Source: Vanilla planifolia (taxonomy: Eukaryota > Streptophyta > Magnoliopsida > Asparagales > Orchidaceae). Taken from it: 64,000 bases of DNA. Location: contig CM043871.1 of NCBI GenBank assembly GCA_023846275.1, positions 35,308,578 through 35,372,577 on the forward strand, in the 5' to 3' direction. The notes beneath the pieces were generated by a model, which made no database searches, was not told where the DNA came from, and saw only the letters and a list, made by a program, of their open reading frames with translations. Shown here in pieces: positions 13,616-24,072 of this stretch; within the stretch, counting starts at the first letter, position 1; each line of letters starts with the position of its first letter. The translations under genes were made by a program, and so were the position numbers.

Positions 13616-14559
13616 TAGGAATAACTTTGCTTAACCGCTTCTACTAGATTAATTTTAGCACTTACATTTGCAACTTTAAATTGATATTGGCAAAGTTCTA
13701 GCATCTTCTGATTTACATTTTATCATGATTTTCAACTGGTGTGAACCTAGGCTTTGTTTTAATTTCTCTTTGGAGTATATTTTTCATTGTATTTAAATAA
13801 ATTCTTATTAGACATTCTTAAGGCTATAACATCCTGTTTTAGTTACGTAACTGTGTTGTATGACCCAAAAGTAATATGCAATGAATATGTTACATAAGAT
13901 CTTCACTCCATAAGAAGTGATATTACCCAATCATTTGTTACAACCAAATGATCATATTGGCTGTGCATCACTTTACAACCTAATTTCTTGGAACTTCTTA
14001 AAAAAAAGTAGTTGAAGGAAATGTTGTCCTACAAGAGGGAGAGGGGTTGGAATAATAATCTTTTTTAACAATTCAAGTTAGCATTGTGAAAATTAAGTTT
14101 TAGGTCTTTTGCTTTAGTTTTAATAATTTTTGTGTGAAGAATATAGTAAATAAATTGACAACCAAGATGTTTAGATAGCTTGATTCCAAATAATGATCCT
14201 ATTGCACCCCTATTCATGAAAGACTAGGCTTACTAAAAATTGAACATTTTTTACAAAAGATAATAGATAAAAATCTTATAACAAAATCCAAAGGAATCAT
14301 AAAGTTCAAGATTTTTTCGCCCAATGCGGTACCTAAATATGTGTGTTATGGCTTGCCAATGTGACTTTTTAGGATTGGCTTGAAATCGAGCTTAAAAGTA
14401 TGCATTAGGCATTATGTCGGGTCTATTAGTAATCATAACAACGATTCTATTGATCTTTTATATAATTTCACATCTGTGGGTTTTTCAATCTCATCATTGT
14501 CTAAATTGATATTATTGTCATTGGGGTTATTGTAGATTTCAGGTTGTCAAATCTAAATG
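13616..14559. other. AT-rich intergenic sequence
   Basis: No gene is recognised. The part after about 14.2 kb may be the decayed end of copia fossil B. Confidence 0.35.
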
Positions 14560-17350
14560 TTTTTTATAATTTTGAGAGTATATTTAGTTTGAGAGATGGA
14601 AGTCTTATTTTTCATTTGGTTTATTTGAAGTCCAAAGAAAAATGTAGGTTCCCATCTTGTTCATTTAAAACTTAGTTTTCATCAAATTTGTAAATTTTTC
14701 ACAATACTTATATTATTAGAAGCAAAGACAATATGATCTAAATATATTTAGCAAATTAACTAAATTTCATTTGAATTTTTTTATGCAGAGGATAGTATTA
14801 GTTTTTCTTTAGTAAAACCATTAGAAATAAGAAAGTTATAAAGCTTGTCATACCAATTCTTAGGTGTTTGTTTTAGACCAAATAATACTTTCTTATGCTT
14901 GAATGTAGAATTTTTAAACCCAAGTGATTATTTTATGTAGACTTCTTTATTTTTTATAACCATTCAAAAATGAACTCTTTAACATCCATTTTATTGAGTT
15001 TAAAACCTTTAAAAGTATTCATAAGCCAAAAAAATGCGAATTACTTATAAAATAGAAACGGTTGCAAAAGCTTCATCAAAGTCTATATTTCACTTATAAA
15101 ATAGCCATTCGCAACTAGCATAGCCTTATTTCTAACAATTGTACCATTTTTATTGAACTTATTAAAGTTAGTTAGTTCCAATAACGGCATGATTTGGGGG
15201 ATGTGAGGTTAGTTCCCATACTTTAGTTCTATTAAGTTAATTTAATTCCTCATTCATAACAATTTGCCAAAATTCATTGTGAAAATCTTTTTCTATGGCT
15301 TTGTGTTTATAATTTGAAACAAAAATTGTATGATTTAAGTTTGTCTTAGTCCTTACACCTTCGACCACATCACTTAAGATATGCCTTTTAGGATGATTAT
15401 GGTTATACATTCAATTCTTAGGTATTTGATTGTTTTAGTTTTTATTTTCATCATTATTTAATTCATCTAAATTATTTTTTTTATGCTTAATTTTTTAAAT
15501 TCTTCAACATCAACTTGTATAGTCAATTCTTTAGGTTCCACACAAGAAGTTTCATAGAAAATAATATCAATAAATTCTTCTACAATAAGAGTTCTTTTAT
15601 TATAAACCTAATATGATTTACCCTTTAAAGAATATCCAAAAAAATATGCTCTCGTCTGATTTTGCATCAAATATACTCTAAAAACATACATGTGGTGTAA
15701 TTCTAAAAATAGGGTATGTTAGCAAATGATTCACAATATTGCATGTCGTAATAATTGCCTTGACCTAAAAATATTTTGGTAAATTATATTCATTAAGCAT
15801 ATACTTAATCACATTAATTAAACTTCTACTTTTAATTTTTGTTACAACATGTTGTTGAGGTGTTCTTGGAGATGAAAATGTATTTTTAATCCCATTGTTA
15901 TTATAATATTCTATGAATAGTTCATTTTTAAATTCTTGTCTTTGATCACTTATAATTGATATGTTTAATTTGTTTTTTCCTTTGAGATTTTTATTATTAA
16001 TTACAAAAAATTTTCAAATGCTTCTTTTTTCTTAGAAAAGACCCATGTAAATTTAGAATAGTTATCGTGTATTACAAACCTGTATTTCTTTCTTATCAGG
16101 CTTTGACATTGAATATGTTTTAGTAAGTTTTAAGTGTAAAATTTTTAAGGTTCTTCTAGTTGAAATATCATTCTTGGATTTTAGAGAAATTTTAATTTGC
16201 TTACCTTTTTGACATTGCTCCCAAATATATTCTAGCTTTCATTGTAAATTGGACAATCTTCTAACTAATTCATATTTGATACTTTTTTCAATTTTTGAAG
16301 AGCTAGCATGACAAAGACCTTGATTCCAAAGATCAGTATCATTGACTTGTGATACATCATTGACTTGTGAAGCATATAAGCTTATTTCTTTTAAATAATA
16401 ATTAAATATTTATTATTTTTGCTAATGAAAAATTGCCTAGACTATTCACATTGAAGCCTAAGTCACATAATAGATTTATACTAAATAAGTTATTATATTT
16501 TAAGCTATCTTCTAAAGGGACCTTGTGTATTGATGTAGAAAAGTTATCAGTGGTACTCATGTTGATGATCTTTTTCTTAAAACTGTCTCCAAGGGTAATA
16601 TCTTCATCATCAAACACCTTGGTTAAGTGAACATTATATGATTTCTCATCATATATCTAGAGCAATCATTTTCCAAATACCACATTGCTTCTCTTGGTCA
16701 TATTATGGAAACATGCATGCACATAATAAGCTAAGGGTTAAAACTAGATTTTTTAGAGTTTATTGAATTAACTTTAGCAACCCTTACATATTTAGGAAAT
16801 CTTGAATGGACATTAGCCTTAATTTTATAATTTTTAGTTGTGTTCGGGTTTTATATAATATTGACTCTTGCATTTTCCTTGATGTGATAGTGTGTGAGCA
16901 TAAATAGGTGAAGTTTTCTTTTGAATAATGTGTTGATGTTGAGATTTACAGCAACGAGAATGCAATTTTTTGAACATATTAATATCTACCTTCAAAAAAG
17001 CATTTTATGCTAAAGGAATAGCAAATTCATCATTAATAGATTTTAAATAGTTCAAAAACCTTTCAGTAATCTTATTTAATGGTTCACATAAACTAAATGA
17101 CTTGCATATTCCTTTTTTAATTTTTTGTACTAGTTGCGAATTTTTCGTATTTAAAGCAAATGTCTATATGTTGATCCTCTAAATTTTCTAAAGAGTAAAG
17201 AATTACCTCGTCGTAGGTTGAGCTCCCATGAAAGTCTCCTTTTGCAAGTAAATGCAAATGTTGCAAAAGATTTCTTAGATTCAAATTCTAGCAATATTGC
17301 TTTAGTGATAATAATTGTGACTTAGAGAGATCAATAGATCAATAATTCAA
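14560..17350 (-). mobile_element. Ty1/copia retrotransposon fossil B
   Basis: On the minus strand the sequence reads as copia polyprotein pieces in the normal order. These are a gag-like part around 16.9-17.3 kb, a GAG-pre-integrase part at 16.4-16.6 kb, integrase around 15.6-16.25 kb, and a clear reverse transcriptase around 14.6-14.9 kb ('LFGLKQTPKNWYDKLYNFL', then a 'DHIVFASNN' block and 'FFFGLQINQ'). It is broken in many places and looks old. It has the same strand as fossil A but is a separate copy. The ends are approximate and no LTR pair was matched. Confidence 0.75.
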
Positions 17351-18469
17351 CTTGTTCATTCCACATCAATTGTTTTCCACTTATAAGCCCATTGATGATT
17401 AAAGACTCATAATGGTTTGATCAAAATATTACCTAGTATTATATATGTTCTAGATTTAAAAAAGAACCTTGTATCTTGCGTGCTCTGTCATGATGAATAC
17501 ATATTTTTTTTGGAGATACTTAGGTTCTTTGGTTTTGCAAAGTTGATTGAGTTGTCATGAAAACTCGATGGGTTATTGAACTCTACATGTTCTATGGTGC
17601 AACTATGAAGAAAGTTGCTTTAGTTCATCATCAATTCATGCAAGCATCGTGTTTTCTGTGAACACAAAGTTGTTTTTAAAGTTGCAATTGGAGTTCATGA
17701 ATATTATTGAACAATTGTTATGGGAAAGACTTTAGGATATTAAGGTGACACATTTCAAGGTGATGTGTTAGTCTTAGTGTTGGATTGTGCCATAGCAGCA
17801 AGTGTACTTCAATTTTCTATAGTTTCATGTTAGATTAAAGTAGGTGTGCCAAAGAGATATCTTGCTAATAATAAGTCTGAATGAAATATGGTTTTTATGA
17901 GATTGTGTGGTGCTCAGCCCTTTTGGGACTTTGAGAGGTTGATAGCTTGGATTGGAGAGGAGGATTCAAATGAGATATATTTTGGATATAGATATAATAT
18001 CAAGTCAATGCGGAGAGCTTTTAAGCTATTGTATTAATATTAATATATCTAAATATTAAATTTAAGATATTATTTTTTTGTAGAAAATAGATTTTGATAT
18101 GTAGATATTTGAATTTAAGATTGATATGTAAAATAAGGAGATATATTAATTTAATAAATCTTTAATGATGTATATCTCTAAGTCATTAATGATTTTCATA
18201 CTTATAAATAACAACCATTAAGGTGGTAAGAGATATAATATGAGTTGTAGCTTTTCATTTATTTGAAAAAGTTTTTTCTTTGCTAACTTTATCGGCAACA
18301 TGAAGCCACCATCTTGATGCTTATGGCTTCATGTTTGTATTGTCATCTTGCTTGCTAATGATATTCTTTGTTAATTTAGAAGTCAAGATCTTTGAATCAA
18401 ACATGATGTTGGCAAAAATGAAACTGAAGATTGCAATGTTGATAATTTTTGATGTGGTTGTACGAGGGC
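17351..18469. other. AT-rich intergenic sequence, possible LTR debris
   Basis: No coding region is recognised. A 'cttataaataac' TATA-like site near 18.2 kb and the position beside copia fossil B would suit an LTR remnant, but I found no second copy to prove it. Confidence 0.3.
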
Positions 18470-18880
18470 CACTTTTAAATCTCTAACCAACAATTCATCA
18501 ATGAAAACCCAACACAACCTAATGTTGGGACTTTTATATTCATACAAAATATTTGGAGATTATTAATGTTAATTTCGAATTCACAAGAATTTGATAGAAA
18601 CTGATTTTATTGAGAGTTTTAAGTAGAGATTCACAAAGTATAGAGAGAGAAATCTTGGATAGTTAAGGAAGAAGAAAATGAGATAGAAAACTAGAACTCT
18701 TCATCAGGAAGAAAAGAGAAACTCAAAGAGTAAACACTCGTTTGAGCTCTTGAACTTGATCTCAAATCTTTTGAGAAGCTTTGCGTGTTCTAAATTGGAC
18801 TTTTTGGGAGCCTATTTATAACTGAAGAAGTTGTGTAACATATGCTGGCATCACTTTTGCATTTGAGGGAATTATAACTT
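18470..18880 (-). mobile_element. LTR-like segment (candidate)
   Basis: Read on the minus strand, a TATA box (ttataaatagg, near 18.81-18.83 kb) is followed by about 250 bases of CT-rich leader-like sequence and an 'aataaaa' signal near 18.61 kb. That arrangement is common in plant LTRs. No partner LTR, primer-binding site or target-site duplication was identified, so a decayed host promoter is also possible. Confidence 0.25.
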
Positions 18881-19084
18881 TCATTATAATAAATGATTAT
18901 AATGGCCTAACTTACTAGTAGGTGCATACATCATTTTGATGTGGCACAATCAATTATAACCGCTAGATAGGAGCATAATCACTGTTAATGTGGTAGAATT
19001 AAATATACTTGCAAGGTAAAACTCAATAACTTGATGAAATCAAATGTCTGCTATGTTAAAGAATGACTTTAAAAGGCATGTGTT

Positions 19085-19200
19085 GATGAACTAGTCTCAA
19101 GGGTCTCTTGGATCTGACCTCAAGGGTAGACCTCATTGGTCTAGTCTTGAGAGTTGGTCTCAAGAATTTGGTCTTGAGGGTTGGCCTTGATAGTTGTGCA
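19085..19200. repeat. Degenerate minisatellite built on a CTCAAGGGT-like unit
   Basis: The words 'ctcaaggg', 'cttgag(a/g)g' and 'ggtct' recur every 15-20 bases across about 110 bases, with many substitutions. It stands out as G/C-richer than its flanks. Confidence 0.55.
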
Positions 19201-21264
19201 GAAAACTAGGTAATGTTTGTCAAATGGCTGTATTTTGAGCCAATGGCCAATATTTGACAAAATTTTGCATATTCAGGGATCAATTAAGACAAAGCATGGT
19301 TCATATGGCTAAGGTTCCCATGGATTTTGCCACTCGTCATCATGAGAATTAGGGCTATTGGATGTAAAAACTTTTGATTATGGAGCTAACTCATTAATTA
19401 AGGTTTTACTAAAATGATGAATGATTAATTCTTTTTGGCTTTGATTCTTTGACTAATGCTCAAACATTAATGCTCACTTTAGCTTTGATTCTTTAACTAA
19501 GTTGATCAATTATGCAAAATATATCCAATGTCCTTGAAATTATTCAAGTGATGAACCTTTCCAGCGCATTACTCAACACTAAAAAACCAGCAATCTAGGC
19601 TTCCAAATTGTTGATCTTTCTCTATTTTTGTTTTCCTTAACATATTTTTTCTTCTTTTCCTATTTAAATGATGTAACCTTATTCATGAAACAAATAAAAT
19701 TTTTCTTTGCAATTTTTGTAGCTTGCAAAGAATATAAATTATGTAGAAGTTATGATACCTTACTTTCTTTGCAGAATAAATGACACTAAAACATTGTTAG
19801 AAACTATATATTCATTAAGAGTTGTAGATCATACGAGACATCTTAATTCATTCAATAGAAGATAAACATAAATGATGGTGACATTAGTTGCACATTGTGC
19901 GAAATGTCTATTTTTGGTGATTGCCACTTTGTTTACAACATTGATGTTGTGATAGGATATTGTCAACCAAAGTTAGTCCAACTTAAGAGAATAAGGAAGA
20001 GGTTCATGAATGACCTAATATTATTGTTCTAGTAATAAGTTAAACCATTATATGTTTATTATTCTTTTTATTAAGAATTCTTTATTTATATTGAGTATGT
20101 TAAATTTTTTTTCTAATACTTTATTTATGCTTTTTGGGGTCTTTTTTATTCTTTTCGCAATAAAAATCTAAAAAGTTCATATCTTCTATCATAGACATTA
20201 AGTGGCCTTAATTGAATAAGCTTGATTCATCTAAGTTGATTCTATATTTACCTTATTCTTAATTGATGCTTTAGAGCTTTCTCATTTCTAATGTTATACT
20301 TATTTATACAATGCTCAATGTATTCTTTGTCTTCAAAATAATATTAAATAGCTTACTTGAGAGATAATTTATCCTTCTAAACTTGTTCATGTTTCTAGAA
20401 GATTGATATTCTTTCTTACTATTTTTGCATGTATCATCTTCTTTAATACTTCACTTTTATTTTATGATTTATTGATAAAAGGGGAAATTTATAATGTCTT
20501 TTGAATAATTGTATTCTTTTAAATCAATATATGTTGAAATTCTTCAATAAGAAGTCTAAAAATAGCTCTTCTATCTAGGTTTGATATCTTCTTCAACAAT
20601 TTTTACTTTTTGATCATCTTTGATACATTTTGCATGATCTTGTTCTTTAATGTTCATTTCCTTTGTTTTGACAAATCTATATATATATATCTTCTTTGTT
20701 GGTCTACAGATGTTATATAAATAATAAAAAAGCATTTTTTATCACTGCTAACTACATTTATATCCTTTTTATTGTGTTGTTTTATATGTTTTTCAGTCAC
20801 CTGCACTTTATAATTGGATCAGGGCCTAGAGAAAAACTATACAATGGTTTTGCTTTCTACTATTTATAATTTTTGTAAATTAAAGTTGAATACTAGTCTT
20901 CAGTACAGTTTAAAGTGATAAATTAATAATATTAATATTTTAAATACTCTATACAAATGCATTCTTCTGCCTAGAGTGCAATGAAAATGCTCCATAGGTT
21001 ACTTTGTCATTCAACTATCTTTAATGCATAAAGTTGAATTTCATATGAAGAAAATCTAAAAATAAATAAAATCGAATAAATGAGGATTTTTTTCATTATG
21101 TAAATAACATTAATATAAATAATATTAATATTTTTTGATAACATAAGTTTTGGGTTAGGTTGATAAATATAGTTGTTTTGTCTTAGTTTGTTTCATGATT
21201 TGTTATCAAAACCTATGTACTCATTTTCATACGTTCTAGTTTTTGTTGTTTAATTAGGTACCTC
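19201..21264. other. AT-rich intergenic sequence upstream of the SOSS-B gene
   Basis: No coding region is recognised. The last bases before the start read 'taattag|gtacctc', which would suit a 3' splice site of an intron in the 5' leader, so a non-coding first exon may lie further upstream. I could not locate it. Confidence 0.35.
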
Positions 21265-21678
21265 ATGGTTCTTCTAAAAGACATTGTTCCTACGCCAACC
21301 AACACGATCGATGCTCGTTTTATATTGCTCGACAAAGGTGATGTGGTTCAGGATGGGAATGCCACCATATCTATGGCTCTGGTTGCTGACGAGACGGCAT
21401 CAGTTCATTTCCAACTATGGGGTGATGAGTATCAAGCATTTGAGCCAGGGGACATAATCTGTCTCACGGGTGGGATCTTCTCCTACCATAAGGGTAACCT
21501 TGTTCTCAGGGCTGGAAAGAAGGGAAAGGTCGAGAAGGTTGGAGAGTTCGAGATGGTGTTTGTCGAGTCCCCCAACATGAGCGAAATCAAATGGGTTCGT
21601 GACCCCAACAATTCGAAGGCTTTCATACAGGAGTCCATCATTTCTCCTCACTCCAGAATCTTTCTTCCATCGTCGTGA
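21265..21678 (+). CDS. SOSS complex subunit B-like single-stranded DNA-binding protein (OB fold)
   Basis: This belongs to the hSSB1/hSSB2 (NABP, SOSS-B) family of single-stranded DNA-binding proteins, which in animals work with INTS3 in sensing and repairing double-strand breaks. Plant members are little studied. The single open frame gives 137 residues. 'LLKDIVPTPTNTIDARFILL' corresponds to the first OB strand (human start: VKDIKPGLKNLNLIFIVLE). 'VADETASVHFQLWGDEY', 'FEPGDIICLTGGIFSYHKGN' and 'LVLRAGKKGKVEKVGEFEMV' follow in the family order, and a 'VESPNMSE' block matches 'SEVPNFSE' of the human protein. The short C-terminal tail lacks the long Pro-rich tail of the animal proteins. The start is the first Met of the domain. 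Its neighbour on the other strand, the PNRC-motif gene, is convergent with it. Confidence 0.9.
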   Translation: MVLLKDIVPTPTNTIDARFILLDKGDVVQDGNATISMALVADETASVHFQLWGDEYQAFEPGDIICLTGGIFSYHKGNLVLRAGKKGKVEKVGEFEMVFVESPNMSEIKWVRDPNNSKAFIQESIISPHSRIFLPSS

Positions 21679-22929
21679 TTATAAATATGTTGTTTTATCA
21701 TTAAATGGTTGCTAAAGTTGGGTTTCGTTTTAAGCTTTTAGTTGCTTCACACATGTATGAACTTAAGATAGATAAAATTATCTTAAATAAATAATTTTGA
21801 AGAAATTTGCTTCACACGTGTAGTGGTTTGAAGCAAATATAGGTTTGTTGTCTCAATTACTTTTTTTTTTAATTTTATATAAATTTATAAATTTATAAAT
21901 TCATTCATGATTTTCACAATTCATCCATAAGTTTTGAAATAAAAGATGTTAATGCTTTTATTAATATAAAAATAAATATTTTTTTAGGACTTATAATTTT
22001 AAATATATTATTTTAATATAATATTTTTTTTTTGACATTTTTAATGGCATCTTTGCATCATTTCACTAGTTATAGTTAACAAGTCTTCAAATCATGGTTT
22101 TGGTGAGGTGAGTATTGAGTCAAAGTAAAATTGATTTGGACTAATTTTGAGCCAAAATTGAAATTAATCACCAAAATCATTGACATTCACTTAAAATTTA
22201 ATAATTAGTTTTTATCATATAATTAAAATCAGAAATTTCAATTCTTCAAATTATTTCATTAGTTATAACCAATCCCTAGGTTCTTCAAATCATGATTTGA
22301 TTAAGCTAATGTTGACTTGAATGCATCATAAAAAAATTGATTTAGACTAGTTTCAATTTATTATTGATAGTCGAAGTTATTATATTATTATTCCAAATTA
22401 TTTTAAATTTATGAAATATAAAATAAATTAAAAGAATTTAAAATTATGATAAATCAATAAAAAAATTTGAGATAAAGTATAGAAATTATGGACACTAATC
22501 TTTAATCAAATAACTATAATTAAATCATAATCAAAATAAAAACTTTGATCCTTCATCACATTATGGTTTTGGTTGTTGTCGATTTAAAGTCATCTTCAAA
22601 AAAATTGATTTGGAATAATTTCGATTTAGTCTTGGTGGCGAACTTGTTTAATTTTATTAATTTTAAAATTATTTTTTATTTGATAAACAAACAAACAAAT
22701 TAAAAAAACATAAAATTACAATAAATCCAAATATAATTAATTAACCCAAAATTAAAACTGAATATTGAAACTGTCGATAGCAAATTTTTCATCAAATTAC
22801 AATAATTATTTATTTGAATCCATGTGTTCTATGTTATGCAACGCAAAAGCTAGAATTAAAAGCTCTATCCAAACTAATATTTAACAACGCTCTGCTAAAA
22901 CGCGAGCAGGAAAGAAGACAAGGTCTTCT
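21679..22929. other. Intergenic AT-rich region between convergent genes
   Basis: It holds the 3' flanks of the SOSS-B gene (plus) and the PNRC-motif gene (minus), plus a set of degenerate direct repeats listed separately. No other gene is seen. Confidence 0.4.
22060..22645. repeat. Three degenerate direct-repeat copies
   Basis: Around 22.07-22.15, 22.26-22.36 and 22.54-22.63 kb the same phrase recurs: 'cttcaaatcatg(g/a)ttt' or 'cttcatcacattatggttt', followed 40-70 bases later by 'aaaaattgatttggactaattt' variants of about 20 bases. Copy spacing is uneven, roughly 200 and 280 bases. Confidence 0.5.
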
Positions 22930-23238
22930 CTATTCCAGGCCCAGTAACCGGAGGAGCCCACGCGTGGCGGAATCGTCCCCTCCGGCGTCTCCCGGCGACG
23001 AAGCCCGCCTCTCCACCTGCGGCCTCCTCGGCGAGAAGCTCGGCAGCGGCAGCGTGCTCGGCGCAGGCGCTGGAACCGAAAATCCCGGACCAGCATACAG
23101 TTCCGAAATCGGAGAATACAACGGGGGCGGCGATCGGGGTTTCCGGCTCCGCGGAGGCTTCTTCCGCTGCGGAGACCTGCGGGGAGGGTACCTCGGCGGC
23201 CGGAGAATGTCGCAAGGGTGGAGTATCTCGGTGGCCAT
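22930..23238 (-). CDS. Small PNRC/Edc1-motif protein (putative mRNA-decapping cofactor)
   Basis: The 102-residue, basic, Pro/Arg-rich protein starts 'MATEILHPCDIL'. Residues 48-68 read YAGPGFS, then a short Pro/Ala spacer, then STLPLPSF. This matches the motif of the PNRC family, which in human PNRC2 contains 'YAGPKFSEPPSPSVLPKP' and in yeast Edc1/Edc2 contains an LPxP element that binds the EVH1 domain of the decapping activator DCP1. The C terminus (ATRGLLRLLGLE, 91-102) is also of a kind I recall from plant proteins with this motif. By analogy it may stimulate decapping by DCP2. The role is inferred from the motif alone. The coding region is very GC-rich, and open frames in the other phases are composition shadows. 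The start is chosen because it gives the typical MATEIL N terminus. Confidence 0.75.
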   Translation of the reverse strand: MATEILHPCDILRPPRYPPRRSPQRKKPPRSRKPRSPPPLYSPISELYAGPGFSVPAPAPSTLPLPSFSPRRPQVERRASSPGDAGGDDSATRGLLRLLGLE

Positions 23239-23440
23239 TCGAGGCGAGGGTGAGTTGGGGACAACGAGAAAAATGGGATTTTTTTTTTTTTATAGAGGGA
23301 GGAAGAGGAAGGAATGGTTTGGGGATTAGGTCGGGCCGCCGCGCTTGAATAGAACCGACGCCGCGTGGACCGACCGCGTCGCCGGGTTGGTTGGCTCTGC
23401 CGTGTCTCTTCGGTTCTGTTGGTGTAATTTATTATGGTAT
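23239..23440 (-). promoter_or_regulatory. Leader and proximal promoter of the PNRC-motif gene
   Basis: A GC-rich stretch with a short A-rich tract (read on the minus strand) next to the start, then sharp transition to AT-rich DNA near 23.43 kb. No clear TATA box is seen, so this may be a TATA-less housekeeping promoter. Confidence 0.4.
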
Positions 23441-24072
23441 TTGCTTTCCCCTAAAATGATTAAAATTGTTTAATAAAAAATGAAAATTATACGTTTGATA
23501 AGAGTTTGTTTTTTTTTTTTTTTTTTTTTTTTTTTTTGGATTAGTAATTTAATTGAATAATTGATATTATAAAATAAATAGTTTTTTTAATAAAAAAAAA
23601 AAAGTGATGTTAGTTCTTTTTATGAATTTAGAAAAAAAAATTGTATTTTATTTTTTTTATTTTGATTTTATTTTTTAATTGAAAAAATATGCAACCTTGA
23701 TTAGGTATTAGGCAATATGTGATTGAATTTTAAAAGGAAATTCTTTTTGTAAAAGTTAAGTTTAAAAGTATTGTATCAAACTTGATTAGTTTTTATAATA
23801 TTGTGTTTTAAAACTATTTCTAAACATTTTTTAACTAAAAAATAAAATTAAAAAATATGATTTTTTTTTCCTTTCTAAAATAACATATAAAACTTCAATT
23901 CTTTATCAAAATGTTAAAAATATATATATAATTATATTTAAAATTAATAACTTTTAAGACATATTATTCATTAATTAACTTAATATTCAACAATATATAT
24001 CAAATACAATTTAAATTAATTTAAAAACTCCTTAATGCATAAGCTTCAAAGCTCAAAAGAGGTGACACTAAG
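23441..24072. other. AT-rich intergenic region with poly(T)
   Basis: It contains a run of about 29 T at 23509-23537 and several shorter A or T runs. It separates the PNRC-motif promoter from the 3' end of the methyltransferase gene. Confidence 0.5.

Noticed and set aside
22814-23329. Long open frames on both strands over the PNRC-motif gene
   Set aside because: They are GC-composition shadows. Only the minus-strand frame starting MATEIL has a family motif.
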